Numbered from the stretch's first letter, positions 34,317-44,025 are shown. The stretch is 64,000 nt of DNA from Sphingobacterium mizutaii (GCF_900187125.1 NZ_LT906468.1:930001-994000); one strand, 5' to 3'. Numbers and translations: made by a program. The notes: generated from the sequence alone by a model not told the origin.

Positions 34317-34868
34317 ATGGTCTATCTATACGCGAAGGCAATCCATATTATTTTTGTTATCTGTTGGATGGCTGGGCTTTTTTATATGCCCAGGTTGTTT
34401 GTCTATCATACGGAAGCCAAGCAGAAATCTGATGTAGAATATCAGGTTTTGCATAAGCAATTCATCATTATGGAAAATAGGCTGTGGTGGGTGATTACCA
34501 CGCCCTCGATGTATATCGTTGTTATTTCAGCCTTGGTCATGCTTTATATCAATCCAGCGCTGTTGTCTACAGGATGGATGCAGGTGAAGTTGGGCTTTGT
34601 TACGGCCTTGATCGTCTATCATTTTATTTCCCAAAACATCATGTTTAAGTTAAGGGATGAACAATCGAATTGGACTTCCACGCAACTGCGGATGTGGAAT
34701 GAGGTTTCTACGATCATATTGTTTGCCATAGTGTTTCTGGTTATCCTTAAATCTGCCATTGGTTGGGTGTTTGGGGTATTAGGAATCTTTGGTTTAGGGA
34801 TTTTACTGATGATACTTGTTAAGCTTTATAAGAAATACCGAAAGAGTAAAGGGGAACAAGTTGACTAA
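34317..34868 (+). CDS. hemJ: Protoporphyrinogen oxidase, HemJ type
   Basis: Membrane enzyme that oxidises protoporphyrinogen IX to protoporphyrin IX, the step after coproporphyrinogen oxidase. It has 183 residues with about four membrane helices. The conserved first helix is AKAIHIIFVICWMAGLFYMP followed by RLFVYH, including the His and Arg expected in HemJ; the second block is MENRLWWVITTPSM and the third GWMQVKLGFVTALIVYH with the conserved Lys. Being next to hemE supports the haem assignment over a CopD copper-resistance role. The 3' end is followed by a small beta-barrel gene. Confidence 0.92.
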   Translation: MVYLYAKAIHIIFVICWMAGLFYMPRLFVYHTEAKQKSDVEYQVLHKQFIIMENRLWWVITTPSMYIVVISALVMLYINPALLSTGWMQVKLGFVTALIVYHFISQNIMFKLRDEQSNWTSTQLRMWNEVSTIILFAIVFLVILKSAIGWVFGVLGIFGLGILLMILVKLYKKYRKSKGEQVD

Positions 34869-34878
34869 TATTTATGCT

Positions 34879-35385
34879 ATGAAGAGATTACTTTGGATTT
34901 TTTGCGCGTTTGTTTTTCCTATTGCCTTGCATGCTCAAGAGCATGATTGGGCCTTTGGGATCTATAGTGACTTGAAATTGGATGATGCGGCCTATGACGC
35001 TAGTTTCGGTGTACAAGGTAAGTACGATTTCACCAACCGTTCTGCTGTTCAAGCTCAGATTCATGGTAGGGGAGATCTATTGGCGGTAGGTGCGGACTAT
35101 GTAGTTAGCATTTTTAATAAGGAAAAGTCTAATTTCAACATCTTTTTAGGTGCCGGATTGGGTCAAGAGTTTTTTACTTATGAGAATGCTGTAGGTGCTG
35201 AAGGTGATGAGCCTATGCCTAGAAAGGAAAACTTTACGAAAGCCAATGGCCAAGTGGGAATCAGTTATTATTTCCCGTCAGTGGCTTTATCGCTTTATAC
35301 GGGATATAAAGTGAAATATCAATTTAAAGATGAAGTTACGGAACCCAACTATGTGATGTTGGGCTTGAGATATCATATTTGGTAG
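34879..35385 (+). CDS. Small outer-membrane beta-barrel protein
   Basis: 168 residues from the ATG at 34879; an in-frame upstream ATG lies inside hemJ and is unlikely. Signal peptide RLLWIFCAFVFPIALHAQ, then about eight alternating strands (WAFGIYSDLKLDDAAYDASF; FNIFLGAGLGQEFFTYE; VALSLYTGYKVKYQF; YVMLGLRYHIW). The aromatic C-terminal strand ends in Trp, as outer-membrane barrels do. It may be a porin-like protein of the OmpW/OmpA-barrel size class; function unknown. It starts ten bases after hemJ. Confidence 0.75.
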   Translation: MKRLLWIFCAFVFPIALHAQEHDWAFGIYSDLKLDDAAYDASFGVQGKYDFTNRSAVQAQIHGRGDLLAVGADYVVSIFNKEKSNFNIFLGAGLGQEFFTYENAVGAEGDEPMPRKENFTKANGQVGISYYFPSVALSLYTGYKVKYQFKDEVTEPNYVMLGLRYHIW

Positions 35386-35387
35386 AT

Positions 35388-35415
35388 GTTTTGGAGGTTA
35401 ATTACCTCCAAAACA
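35388..35415. terminator. Bidirectional terminator overlapping the aldehyde dehydrogenase stop
   Basis: TGTTTTGGAGGT and ACCTCCAAAACA form a perfect 12-bp stem around the loop TAAT. It includes the last codons of the minus-strand gene. Confidence 0.75.
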
Positions 35416-36831
35416 GATATATTTTACTTCGATGTATTCATCGAGTCCATATTTTGAACCTTCTCGACCTAATCCAGATTGCTTAACACCTCCAAAAGGT
35501 GCTGAAGCATTCGAAATCAATCCTGTATTGACACCGACCATTCCTGCTTCTAGCTGCTCAGACACACGGAAACATTGATGAACATCTTGGCTGAAGAAAT
35601 AGGATGCTAATCCAAAAGGAGTATCGTTTGCTAATTTGATAGCTTCCTCTTCCGTTTTGAATTTAAATAAGGCGCATATAGGACCGAAGGTTTCTTCTGT
35701 TGCTATGACACTGTGTGCTGGCATATTGGAAAGTACCGTTGGTTCATAGAACAAGCCTTTCATGGCCTTTCCTCCAGTTTCTACTTTTGCTCCTTTATCA
35801 ATGGCGTCCTGCACATGTTCTTCGACCTTCTTAAGTCCTTCTTCGTTGATCAATGGTCCAACCTGTGATGTTTTCTTTAATCCATCACCGACTTGTAAGG
35901 CATTTACAGCTTGCGTTAGTTTTTCGGTGAATTCTTCATATACTCCTTCCTGCACATAGAATCTGTTGATCGAGACACAAGTTTGTCCTGTATTCCTGAA
36001 TTTACCTGCTACCGCACCTTCAACAGCTTTGTCGATATCGGCATTGTTGAACACTAGGAATGGAGCATTCCCACCTAGTTCCAAGGAGATTCTTTTGATA
36101 GTTGAAGCGGCTTGTTCCATCAGGGTGCGACCAACCGAAGTGGACCCCGTGAAGGAAATCTTTCTAATTTTGTCGTTTGTTGCCAGTTCTTTTCCTATTC
36201 CTTTACTGTCCTTGGAGGTAATGACATTCAATACGCCTTTAGGTACTCCAGCTTCATCTGCTAGTTTAGCCAATGCAATCGCGGAGAAAGGTGTTTGGGA
36301 AGCGGGTTTCAATACCACAGTACAGCCAGCTGCCAAGGCGGGACCTACTTTGCGGGTGATCATCGCCAATGGGAAATTCCAAGGGGTGATTGCAGCAACG
36401 ACTCCTACTCCTTGTTTGATGGTTTGCATCCTAGCATTGCCGGCCAATGATGGAATGGTTTCGCCATACGCACGTTTTCCCTCTTCAGCAAACCAATCGA
36501 TAAAGGAATTGGCATAATCTACCTCTGTAAGCGATTCTTTAATGGGTTTGCCGCTTTCTAGGGTCATGATCTCTGCAAGTTCCTCCCTGTGTTCATTGAT
36601 CAGGTTATATAAGTTCCTTAAGACTTTAGACCTTTCGCCAACAGGCGTATTTTTCCAAGAATCCCAAGCTTTGTAGGCTGTGTCAATGAATTTCTGACAG
36701 TCTTTAACGGTCAGATTTGGCAAAGAACCAACTGGCTTTAAAGTGGAGGGATTAATGACATCAAATGTTTCTTTGGAACTGATAAAAGATCCATTCAAAT
36801 ATGCTTTTTCTATTAATAGGGAATTCTTCAT
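35398..36831 (-). CDS. NAD(P)-dependent aldehyde dehydrogenase, succinate-semialdehyde type
   Basis: Oxidises an aldehyde to the acid; 477 residues from the ATG at 36831. The N-terminal block is AYLNGSFISSKETFDVINPST; the cofactor site holds TPWNFPLAMITRKVGPALAAG, SFTGSTSVG (Rossmann) and VLKPASQTP; the catalytic Glu is in LELGGNAPF and the nucleophile Cys in NTGQTCVSINRF. APFGGVKQSGLGREGSKYGLDEY near the end is typical of the GabD group. A longer frame start lies inside the region where a terminator and promoter are expected. Substrate is inferred from the family only. Confidence 0.88.
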   Translation of the reverse strand: MKNSLLIEKAYLNGSFISSKETFDVINPSTLKPVGSLPNLTVKDCQKFIDTAYKAWDSWKNTPVGERSKVLRNLYNLINEHREELAEIMTLESGKPIKESLTEVDYANSFIDWFAEEGKRAYGETIPSLAGNARMQTIKQGVGVVAAITPWNFPLAMITRKVGPALAAGCTVVLKPASQTPFSAIALAKLADEAGVPKGVLNVITSKDSKGIGKELATNDKIRKISFTGSTSVGRTLMEQAASTIKRISLELGGNAPFLVFNNADIDKAVEGAVAGKFRNTGQTCVSINRFYVQEGVYEEFTEKLTQAVNALQVGDGLKKTSQVGPLINEEGLKKVEEHVQDAIDKGAKVETGGKAMKGLFYEPTVLSNMPAHSVIATEETFGPICALFKFKTEEEAIKLANDTPFGLASYFFSQDVHQCFRVSEQLEAGMVGVNTGLISNASAPFGGVKQSGLGREGSKYGLDEYIEVKYICFGGN

Positions 36832-36903
36832 AGTCAATTTTTTATTCGAACAAATGGAGATGGGAAATGTTTCTCTCCATGGGTAAGACCTTGGATAAAA
36901 CAA

Positions 36904-36927
36904 AATGGAGGTTTTTAGGCCTCCATT
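36904..36927 (-). terminator. Terminator after ribBA
   Basis: AATGGAGG/CCTCCATT stem with an eight-base loop, followed on the minus strand by TTGTTTTA, nine bases after the ribBA stop. Confidence 0.7.
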
Positions 36928-36935
36928 ATTATATT

Positions 36936-38147
36936 TTAAAGATTACTTAGGGTGTGACCCATTTTGTCTCTTTTAGTTTTCAAATATTCTTCGTTGTATT
37001 TGTTGGGAATGATTTCGATTGGCACATTATCTACCACTTCAAGACCATAACCGATCAAGCCAGCACGTTTAGTAGGATTATTGGACATTAGGCGCATTTT
37101 AGTAACACCCATATGTCTCAAGATCTGAGCACCCACTCCGTAATCACGTAAATCAGGTTTGAAGCCTAGTTCAAGGTTTGCATCTACCGTATCAATACCA
37201 GTTTCCTGAAGTTTATAAGCATGTAATTTATTGACAAGGCCGATTCCTCTACCTTCTTGGTTCATATAAACGACAATACCTTTTCCTTCTTTCTGGATCA
37301 TTTCCATGGCTTTGTGAAGTTGTGGTCCACAGTCGCAACGGCAAGAACCGAAGATATCACCTGTCACACATGAGCTGTGCACACGTACTAGGATGGGTTC
37401 ATCTTCTTTCCATTCGCCTTTATAAAGTGCTAAATGTTGTTCGCCAGTATTCTTTTGGGTAAATGCTTTCATTTTGAAATCACCCCATTCCGTAGGCATT
37501 TCAACACTTACTTCTTCTTGGATCAAAGTATCATGCTTCAAGCGATATTCAATCAAATCTTCAATAGAGATGATCTTAAGGTCGAATTTCTCGGCTACCT
37601 TTATCAAATCAGGAAGACGAGCCATTTCACCATCATCTTTAAGGATTTCGACTAATACACCAGCAGGTTCAAAACCCGCAAGACGCGCCAAATCGACAGA
37701 AGCTTCGGTATGGCCAGTTCTACGCAATACACCACCATCTTTGGCGATCAATGGGAAGATGTGACCAGGACGACCTAGTTCTTCTGGTTTGATATTGGGA
37801 TCAATTAAGGCTTTGATTGTTTTTGAACGATCGGAGGCTGAAATACCAGTGGTACAGCCATAACCCTGCAGGTCTACAGATACAGTGAAGTTTGTCTCAT
37901 AAACTGCTGTATTGTTGTTGACCATTAAACCTAAGTTTAATTCCTTACAACGTTCTTCGGTCAATGGAGCACATACCAATCCTCTACCATGAGTAGCCAT
38001 AAAGTTAATGACCTCAGGAGTGGCATTTCTAGCTGCGGTTACAAAGTCTCCTTCATTCTCACGGTCTTCATCGTCTACAACAATGATAACCTTTCCAGCT
38101 TTAATGTCTTCGATTGCTTCTTCAATCGTATTTAATTGAATTTTCAT
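36936..38147 (-). CDS. ribBA: Bifunctional 3,4-dihydroxy-2-butanone 4-phosphate synthase / GTP cyclohydrolase II
   Basis: Makes both precursors of riboflavin. Residues about 1-200 are the RibB domain ([51 protein letters not shown]). Residues about 205-400 are RibA, with the zinc-binding cysteines in [17 protein letters not shown], then [11 protein letters not shown] and [11 protein letters not shown]. The length of 403 residues is normal. The promoter element lies 18 bases before the ATG, which leaves no room for an FMN riboswitch. Other riboflavin genes are not adjacent. Confidence 0.97.
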   Translation of the reverse strand: MKIQLNTIEEAIEDIKAGKVIIVVDDEDRENEGDFVTAARNATPEVINFMATHGRGLVCAPLTEERCKELNLGLMVNNNTAVYETNFTVSVDLQGYGCTTGISASDRSKTIKALIDPNIKPEELGRPGHIFPLIAKDGGVLRRTGHTEASVDLARLAGFEPAGVLVEILKDDGEMARLPDLIKVAEKFDLKIISIEDLIEYRLKHDTLIQEEVSVEMPTEWGDFKMKAFTQKNTGEQHLALYKGEWKEDEPILVRVHSSCVTGDIFGSCRCDCGPQLHKAMEMIQKEGKGIVVYMNQEGRGIGLVNKLHAYKLQETGIDTVDANLELGFKPDLRDYGVGAQILRHMGVTKMRLMSNNPTKRAGLIGYGLEVVDNVPIEIIPNKYNEEYLKTKRDKMGHTLSNL

Positions 38148-38165
38148 TTGTTTTAAATATTACTG

Positions 38166-38173
38166 CAAAGGTA
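38166..38173 (-). promoter_or_regulatory. -7 promoter element for ribBA
   Basis: The minus strand reads TACCTTTG, matching TAnnTTTG, and leaves a leader of only about a dozen bases. Confidence 0.6.
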
Positions 38174-38245
38174 GGGGTATTTAGCCATTATTTTATAAGT
38201 ATGTTGTCATAAAAAACGCTATTGGGAAAGTAACCTCAATTGAAA

Positions 38246-39244
38246 CTAACCTCCCTCAGCGACCATATGCTTGTTTCTATACTCACTTGGTCGAATCTGA
38301 TAATGATCCAAGTACACCTTCGAGAAATGATGGGCGTATTTAAAGCCTATTAAATAGGCGATTTCTTTGATTTCCAATTCAGGATTTCTCAAGAGCTCCT
38401 TTGCTTTCTTCATTTTTTGTCTTCTGATATAGCCAAAGACAGTATCTCCAAATAGGTCCTTGAAGCCATTTTTAAGTTTAAATTCATTTATCCCAAATTG
38501 CCTACTCAAACTTTTGATTCGAAGGTCCTGATGATAGTTTTCATCCAAAAACTCCTTTATTGACATCATAGTATCAATATCCGATTGGATCCATTTGACT
38601 TGATTGATCTGGTTGCTAGCTCCTGCAAATACCGTAATCATTAATTCAATTGCCTTAATTCGGATGAACTGTTTTGCGAAATCGGATTGATATTGATGAT
38701 TGAGAAGTTCTTGGATCAGCTGTTGTTGCTGTGCCGTAATCGGGGTTGCCTGTCTGCAGAACGTATAGTTATTTAATAGGAAATGGGCTTTTAATTGCTG
38801 GTCGGAATAGCCTTGCGTTCTTAATAACTGGAATAGAAACTCTTGTTCCATGTAGATGTCCAAAACTTTACGGGAACTGCTGTAGGTAATATGGCCATCT
38901 GGATTGGGGATATTGATAAATTGATAATGATTGGAAGGGATGATGATACAATAATTGTCCTGGCTCTCAAAGTGGGAGTATCCTTCTATCTCGAACTGTA
39001 CTTTAATCAAATGCGATGCATGCTTGACCCTTAGTTTGAAGGATTTGGATAAGTCCCATTCTTGATAGGTAATAGAAATCGAATCCTCATGGTATTTTAA
39101 TAATTTACCTTCCACAAATTCATTGGAAAGCTGCTTGGATGAAAATCCATTGGCTATTTGGAAGTTGGCAGGACTAGACAAAAGGTCTTTCAAATGCTCT
39201 TTACCATAGAATTCCTTTAATGTCACTGACTGCAATTTATCCAT
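38246..39244 (-). CDS. AraC-family transcriptional regulator, PchR-like
   Basis: 332 residues. The N-terminal two thirds are a ligand-type domain with no cupin motif that I can identify. The C-terminal 100 residues are two helix-turn-helices: LRIKSLSRQFGINEFKLKNGF and LEIKEIAYLIGFKYAHHFSKV, followed by YQIRPSEYRN. PchR-type regulators of Bacteroidota control ferric-siderophore receptors, and this one is divergent from an outer-membrane receptor, with the two promoters sharing one palindrome. The likely target is therefore the neighbouring receptor gene, plus itself (inference). Confidence 0.88.
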   Translation of the reverse strand: MDKLQSVTLKEFYGKEHLKDLLSSPANFQIANGFSSKQLSNEFVEGKLLKYHEDSISITYQEWDLSKSFKLRVKHASHLIKVQFEIEGYSHFESQDNYCIIIPSNHYQFINIPNPDGHITYSSSRKVLDIYMEQEFLFQLLRTQGYSDQQLKAHFLLNNYTFCRQATPITAQQQQLIQELLNHQYQSDFAKQFIRIKAIELMITVFAGASNQINQVKWIQSDIDTMMSIKEFLDENYHQDLRIKSLSRQFGINEFKLKNGFKDLFGDTVFGYIRRQKMKKAKELLRNPELEIKEIAYLIGFKYAHHFSKVYLDHYQIRPSEYRNKHMVAEGG

Positions 39245-39286
39245 TATTTGTTGTTGAATATCCTTTAGATGTTATCAAAAGGTATT

Positions 39287-39303
39287 CAAAAGTAATACTT
39301 TTG
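39287..39303. promoter_or_regulatory. Back-to-back palindromic -7 elements between AraC gene and receptor gene
   Basis: CAAAAGTAATACTTTTG is a perfect palindrome with one central base. Its left half read on the minus strand is TACTTTTG (for the AraC gene) and its right half on the plus strand is TACTTTTG (for the receptor). The two predicted start points lie about 30 bases apart, so only one polymerase could occupy the site at a time. Confidence 0.55.
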
Positions 39304-39467
39304 CAGCATTATTTATAATTATTCTAAATAGATTCCTAGGCAGTATTGGGGAGCTGTCTGCCTTCCTCGTGTTTTATACACGAATTCCTTATCAGTTGGT
39401 TGGTTCCAGACTGGCTTGAAAGGTGAAATTAGATGAAGATAATTACCCGTAATTAAACATTCTATCT

Positions 39468-39491
39468 ATGAAAACAACAGAAATACAATGA
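39468..39491 (+). CDS. Possible seven-codon leader ORF upstream of the receptor gene
   Basis: ATGAAAACAACAGAAATACAATGA encodes MKTTEIQ and ends 16 bases before the receptor ATG, inside a predicted leader of about 200 bases. It is too short to prove and may be chance. If translated, it would couple ribosome passage to receptor expression. Confidence 0.15.
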   Translation: MKTTEIQ

Positions 39492-39507
39492 ATATTAATT
39501 TTTTATT

Positions 39508-41922
39508 ATGTTATTACAAATCAAACTATGCACACTCCTGTTGTTGTTTTCCGTTACTCTCCATGCCCAATCCATTGTAAATGGTCGGGTGCATGATGAA
39601 AATAATGCCCCCCTTAGTCAAGTTACCGTATCGATCAAATCAATTTCTAATCAAACCCAAAAATCTATTTCAACTGATAAAAATGGCTCTTTCTCGTTCG
39701 AATTACCTTATGGTAATTATGATTTAATAATTTCCTATTTAGGCTATTCAAATTTTATTAGAAAAGATATTCCTGTGGCTTCAAAGCAGGTGAATTTGGG
39801 AAATATTACTTTGCTTCCTTCAGCTCAATCCCTAGAAGAGATTGAAATCAAAGGTGAAAGAAAGTTAATTGAAAGACTCTCGGACCGCATGGTCATCAAC
39901 ATTGAAAACAGCATCCTCGCTGACGGTATGACTGCTTTAGAGATCCTTCAACGAGCTCCAGCAGTCAAGGTAGATGATGATGGAAATATCAGTATGCGAG
40001 GCAAGTCTGATGTTGCGGTCATGATTAATGGTAAATTATCCTACCTTTCACCTAGAGACCTTGCTACCTTGCTTAAAGGTACCTCCTCATCCTCCATAAA
40101 AAGTGTAGAGCTGATTACGAATCCTTCGGCTAAATACGACGCTCAAGGAATGGGAGGCATGATCAACATTGTCATGAAGAATGATAAAAAGGCTGGTTTC
40201 AATCTGTCCGTAAATAGCTACGGAGGCGCAGGAAGGAAAGAAAGGTATGGGGCGGGTTTAAACCTGAACAGCCAAAAGGACAATTGGAATTTTATCTTAG
40301 GATTTGACAAGGGGTTTCGAGGCGAAGAGGAGTTTCGAACATTGAATCGTTTTTTTGAAAGGAACCCATCAGAATCCTTAGCCAGGAAGTCAATTCAATA
40401 TTCCCATACCAATGAACCCCTCCAGACCAATAACGCAAAAGCAGGAGTTGATTTTCAGGCCAATGAAAAGCTAAGCTTGGGTATCGGTTGGACTGGAAGC
40501 TTCGGTACTTATAAGAACTTTAATGAAGGCTATAATAATATCCTGTTCAGTAATGAAGAACTCATTTCCAACTCACTAACCAATAACAGTAATATCAGTA
40601 AATGGAACACCCATACCCTGATGGCCAATTTGCAGCAGAAAATAGGTTCTAACGACAATTTGTTATCAGCCGATTTTGAATACCTACATGCACATTATAA
40701 AGCCGATCAGCAACTGATTTCGGATTTCCAAAAAACCATCCATCAGCCTGCTTTTCTTTCGAAGAGAAAAAACCAAACTCCATCCATTACTCAACTTTAT
40801 GTCGGCAAGCTGGATTATTTGCAGCATATCAATAGCCATCAGAGGTTAGAGCTGGGATGGAAAAGCAGCTTTATGAACGCTGATAATAATGCAATCAATG
40901 ATACCCTAAAAGCAGGGAATTGGGTTAATGATGGAAGTACCAGCAATCATTTCCTTTACAACGAGAACATTCATGCGGGCTATGTTAACTATCATTTGGA
41001 GTCGAATAACTGGAATTTTACTGCTGGGATAAGGGTTGAAAACACCTATTCCTTAGGTAATCAATTGACCAGTAATCTCCAAAATGAAAGAAAATATACC
41101 AATTGGTTTCCAAGTACTTCAATCACTAGAAAAATTGGTGAAAAACATAGTGTTCAGTTTTCCTACAGTAAAAGAGTCAATAGGCCAGATTATGAAGACC
41201 TGAATCCTTTTCGATATTACATTGATGCATTTGTCTTTTACGAAGGAAATCCCTTGTTGCAACCTGAGTTGGCCAATGCTTTTGAATTGAATTATAGTTT
41301 TGGAAAGAATCTCCATGCATCCTTCTATTATACCGATGTAAAGGATGTGATGACGAGTGTATTGACCCAACTTCCAGCCCAAAATGTCACTATTCGATCG
41401 ATTGCGAATATTGAGGGATTTAGGAACAAAGGTGTCAATATCAACCATTCCTATTCTCCAATAAACTTTTGGACCAGTATCAACAATGCTAACATTTTTG
41501 AAAACCATTATTTTGGTAAGTTCAACAATGAATCCATCGATAATAGGGAATGGTCCTATGCTATTCAATCCAATAATATCTTCAAACTCCCAAAGAAATG
41601 GTCATTTGAAATAAACGGTCAATACAATTCTCCACAGACAGATGGCGTTTTGCGCCAAAAAGGCTTTGGTTTTGTATCGGCTGGACTGATGAAAAACGTT
41701 TGGAAAGACAAGGTCAGCCTAAAATTAGCAGTCAATGATATTTTTAAATCGATGACTTATCAAACTGAATCATACGCTGGTGGAGTAAGGATGAACCAGA
41801 ACTTTAATCTTGACAGTAGGACTTTCATCTTTTCAGCAACCATAAAACTAGGAAAGGAACTCAATGGAAGACAAAAGAAAAAAGACAATGAAGAACAGAA
41901 CCGCGTAAGAGGAGGGAACTAA
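39508..41922 (+). CDS. Outer-membrane beta-barrel receptor, OMP_b-brl_3 family
   Basis: 804 residues with signal peptide LLLLFSVTLHAQ, a carboxypeptidase-regulatory-like domain (VNGRVHDENNAPLSQVTV), a plug (LEILQRAPAVKVDDDGNISM; ITNPSAKYDAQGMGGMINIV) and a long barrel. It shares the ITNPSAKYDA motif and overall plan with the protein at 25.7 kb. The C-terminus is unusually basic (LNGRQKKKDNEEQNRVRGGN). It stands opposite an AraC regulator that probably controls it. Substrate unknown; iron chelates or peptides are possible. Confidence 0.86.
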   Translation: MLLQIKLCTLLLLFSVTLHAQSIVNGRVHDENNAPLSQVTVSIKSISNQTQKSISTDKNGSFSFELPYGNYDLIISYLGYSNFIRKDIPVASKQVNLGNITLLPSAQSLEEIEIKGERKLIERLSDRMVINIENSILADGMTALEILQRAPAVKVDDDGNISMRGKSDVAVMINGKLSYLSPRDLATLLKGTSSSSIKSVELITNPSAKYDAQGMGGMINIVMKNDKKAGFNLSVNSYGGAGRKERYGAGLNLNSQKDNWNFILGFDKGFRGEEEFRTLNRFFERNPSESLARKSIQYSHTNEPLQTNNAKAGVDFQANEKLSLGIGWTGSFGTYKNFNEGYNNILFSNEELISNSLTNNSNISKWNTHTLMANLQQKIGSNDNLLSADFEYLHAHYKADQQLISDFQKTIHQPAFLSKRKNQTPSITQLYVGKLDYLQHINSHQRLELGWKSSFMNADNNAINDTLKAGNWVNDGSTSNHFLYNENIHAGYVNYHLESNNWNFTAGIRVENTYSLGNQLTSNLQNERKYTNWFPSTSITRKIGEKHSVQFSYSKRVNRPDYEDLNPFRYYIDAFVFYEGNPLLQPELANAFELNYSFGKNLHASFYYTDVKDVMTSVLTQLPAQNVTIRSIANIEGFRNKGVNINHSYSPINFWTSINNANIFENHYFGKFNNESIDNREWSYAIQSNNIFKLPKKWSFEINGQYNSPQTDGVLRQKGFGFVSAGLMKNVWKDKVSLKLAVNDIFKSMTYQTESYAGGVRMNQNFNLDSRTFIFSATIKLGKELNGRQKKKDNEEQNRVRGGN

Positions 41923-42270
41923 AACCCATTAATATGAAAAATCCACCTTCCCCAAGGTGGATTTAAACCAAATTAAAAACTATATTGACTAACTAACTCT
42001 TTAATAGCAATGATTTAATTAAATGTGAGGAAATGTATTAATCCTGTAAAATAGGTTTAGGTTAATTATTCCCCACATATCAAATCTTTTTACAAATTCT
42101 TACATGTTTCTGAATAATCGAAAATAATATAATTAGCCTTAAAGAACTTTGCCTTAATTAACAAATATCTACACTATATTAACAAGTAGTTGACGAGATT
42201 CGATATCCCATCGCGTACTATTGATTCATTCCAAACAATTTTTTGCCTTCAGCTATTAATTTAGATAGAC
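41923..42270. other. Intergenic region with a hairpin after the receptor gene
   Basis: A perfect hairpin ATCCACCTT-CCCC-AAGGTGGAT (41941-41962) follows the receptor gene, without a strong T run. The rest is AT-rich and holds no open frame or repeat that I can recognise, until the promoter of the serine hydrolase gene. Confidence 0.6.
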
Positions 42271-42278
42271 TACCTTTG
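42271..42278 (+). promoter_or_regulatory. -7 promoter element for the serine hydrolase gene
   Basis: TACCTTTG, a TAnnTTTG match, ends seven bases before the ATG, predicting a leader of at most a few bases. Confidence 0.6.
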
Positions 42279-42285
42279 AATTGCT

Positions 42286-43584
42286 ATGAAAAAACTATTA
42301 ATCTGTTTAGTCAACTTATCAATCTGTACTACCTTGAGCGCACAAAACCATTTAACAGCAGAACAATCTGATCCAAAACTGATGGGATGGATGAAAGGAT
42401 TCCCTCCTGCGAAAGACAGCACCTTATCGCTATTTGATGGCAGTTTTTTCCAATTCCCGGGCTTACGCTACAGTGTTTGCCACATGCGTGAATTTATGCC
42501 AACCAAAGTGGTTCAGGCCACCCAAAATGACCGCTATGACTTTGAAAGTGACGTCGATGCGGAGTTGGACAAAGTTACCTTTGTACCCCTTGGAGAAAAA
42601 TCTCCAGTTACCTTTGAGGAGTCATTGTCGAAAAATTATGCAGATGGCATTATCGTATTGCATAAAGGGAAAATCGTTTATGAAAAGTATTTTGCCGAGC
42701 TGGACCAAGAAGGTACGCATGCGGTCATGTCTGTTAGCAAGACCTTTACCGGAACATTAGGGGCTAGTTTAGTTGCTGAGGGGATATTGGATGAGAATAA
42801 ATTAGTCCAAGATTATGTTCCAGAATTAAAGAACTCTGCTTTTGGAGATGCAACGGTCAGGCAGGTTTTAGATATGACTACCTCTTTAGATTATTCGGAG
42901 GATTATGCTGATCCCAATGCAGATATTTGGGTGTTTTCAGCAGCAGGAAATCCAGTTCCAGTTCCAAAAGATTATAAGGGACCTACCAATTATTATGAGT
43001 TTTTGGAGACCGTGAAGAAAGCCGGAAAACATGGCGAGGCTTTTGGTTATAAAACCATTAATACCGATGCTATGGGGTGGATCATTAGTCGAGCCACTGG
43101 GAAAAGTATTCCTGAATTGCTCTCAGAAAAGATCTGGAAACCAATTGGAGCTCATCACGATGGGTATTATCAAATCGATCGGTCTGGAATCGCATTTGCT
43201 GGTGGAGGCTTTAATGCTAACCTCAGGGATTTAGCCATGTTTGGTGAGATGATCCGAAACAATGGTCAATTCAATGGAAAACAGGTCTTGAAAAAGGAAG
43301 TTATTGACGATATCCGTAAAGGAGGTAAAAAATCTGATTTCGCTAAAGCTGGTTATACCAATCTAAAGAACTGGAGTTACCGCAATATGTGGTGGATATC
43401 CAATAATAAAAATGGAGCTTTCTGTGCTAGGGGAGTGCATGGGCAAACAATCTACATTGACCCAACTGCTGAAATGGTCTTGGTGAGATTAGCTTCCCAT
43501 CCAATAGCGAGCAATACCGCCAATGACCCATATTCATTGCCAGCTTATGATGCAGTAGCCAACTATCTGTTGAACAAGAAATAA
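42286..43584 (+). CDS. Secreted serine hydrolase, NylB/class C beta-lactamase fold
   Basis: 432 residues with a signal peptide (KLLICLVNLSICTTLSAQ). The nucleophile and general base are in MSVSKTFTG (SxxK). The second motif is FGYKTINTDAMGW, which matches the Tyr/Asn pair of 6-aminohexanoate-dimer hydrolase relatives, and the third is ARGVHGQTIYIDP in place of KTG. This pattern suits an esterase or amidase better than a true beta-lactamase. The substrate is unknown. It is convergent with dgkA, 12 bases away, with no clear terminator between them. Confidence 0.85.
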   Translation: MKKLLICLVNLSICTTLSAQNHLTAEQSDPKLMGWMKGFPPAKDSTLSLFDGSFFQFPGLRYSVCHMREFMPTKVVQATQNDRYDFESDVDAELDKVTFVPLGEKSPVTFEESLSKNYADGIIVLHKGKIVYEKYFAELDQEGTHAVMSVSKTFTGTLGASLVAEGILDENKLVQDYVPELKNSAFGDATVRQVLDMTTSLDYSEDYADPNADIWVFSAAGNPVPVPKDYKGPTNYYEFLETVKKAGKHGEAFGYKTINTDAMGWIISRATGKSIPELLSEKIWKPIGAHHDGYYQIDRSGIAFAGGGFNANLRDLAMFGEMIRNNGQFNGKQVLKKEVIDDIRKGGKKSDFAKAGYTNLKNWSYRNMWWISNNKNGAFCARGVHGQTIYIDPTAEMVLVRLASHPIASNTANDPYSLPAYDAVANYLLNKK

Positions 43585-43596
43585 AAAAGATGGTTC

Positions 43597-43980
43597 TTAA
43601 ATCAAACTGAGGACTTTCGGTAAAAAAATAATCAATGCAACGACAACAGCGGTTATGGCACTAATTAATACAGCGCCAGACGCTAAGTCTTTGATGATTT
43701 TAATATGAGGATGAATATCTGTGGTCAAATGGTCACAGATATTTTCTATCGAAGTATTCAAGGTTTCTGTCACTAAAACAAGACCTATACAAATAACTAT
43801 GGCCACCCATTCCATACTGCTGATTTCAAGCATGCATCCCGCAATGACTACCAAGATTGCAGCAATGGCATGTATCCTAGCATTATGTTCAAGCCTAAAA
43901 AGATGTACTAATCCAGCAAAGGAATACTCGAAACTCTTGATTCTTTTTTTTAGGCTGAAGGGTTCTTTTTCTTTGGACAT
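43597..43980 (-). CDS. dgkA: Diacylglycerol/undecaprenol kinase
   Basis: Small trimeric membrane kinase that phosphorylates diacylglycerol or undecaprenol. It has 127 residues with three membrane helices and the family motif VTETLNTSIENICDHL holding the metal-binding Glu, preceded by FRLEHNARIHAIAAI. The last helix is ISAITAVVVALIIFLPKV. An N-terminal soluble stretch (MSKEKEPFSLKKRIKSF) is usual. A TACCTTTG element lies 37 bases upstream. Confidence 0.92.
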   Translation of the reverse strand: MSKEKEPFSLKKRIKSFEYSFAGLVHLFRLEHNARIHAIAAILVVIAGCMLEISSMEWVAIVICIGLVLVTETLNTSIENICDHLTTDIHPHIKIIKDLASGAVLISAITAVVVALIIFLPKVLSLI

Positions 43981-44017
43981 TTCTTTCTGTTGTAAATAAT
44001 TGCGGACCGAATTTTTT

Positions 44018-44025
44018 CAAAGGTA
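44018..44025 (-). promoter_or_regulatory. -7 promoter element for dgkA
   Basis: The minus strand reads TACCTTTG, matching TAnnTTTG, 37 bases before the start codon. Confidence 0.55.

Noticed and set aside
38148..38245. FMN riboswitch before ribBA
   Set aside because: The promoter element lies only 18 bases from the start codon, leaving no space for the aptamer, and no conserved aptamer blocks are visible.
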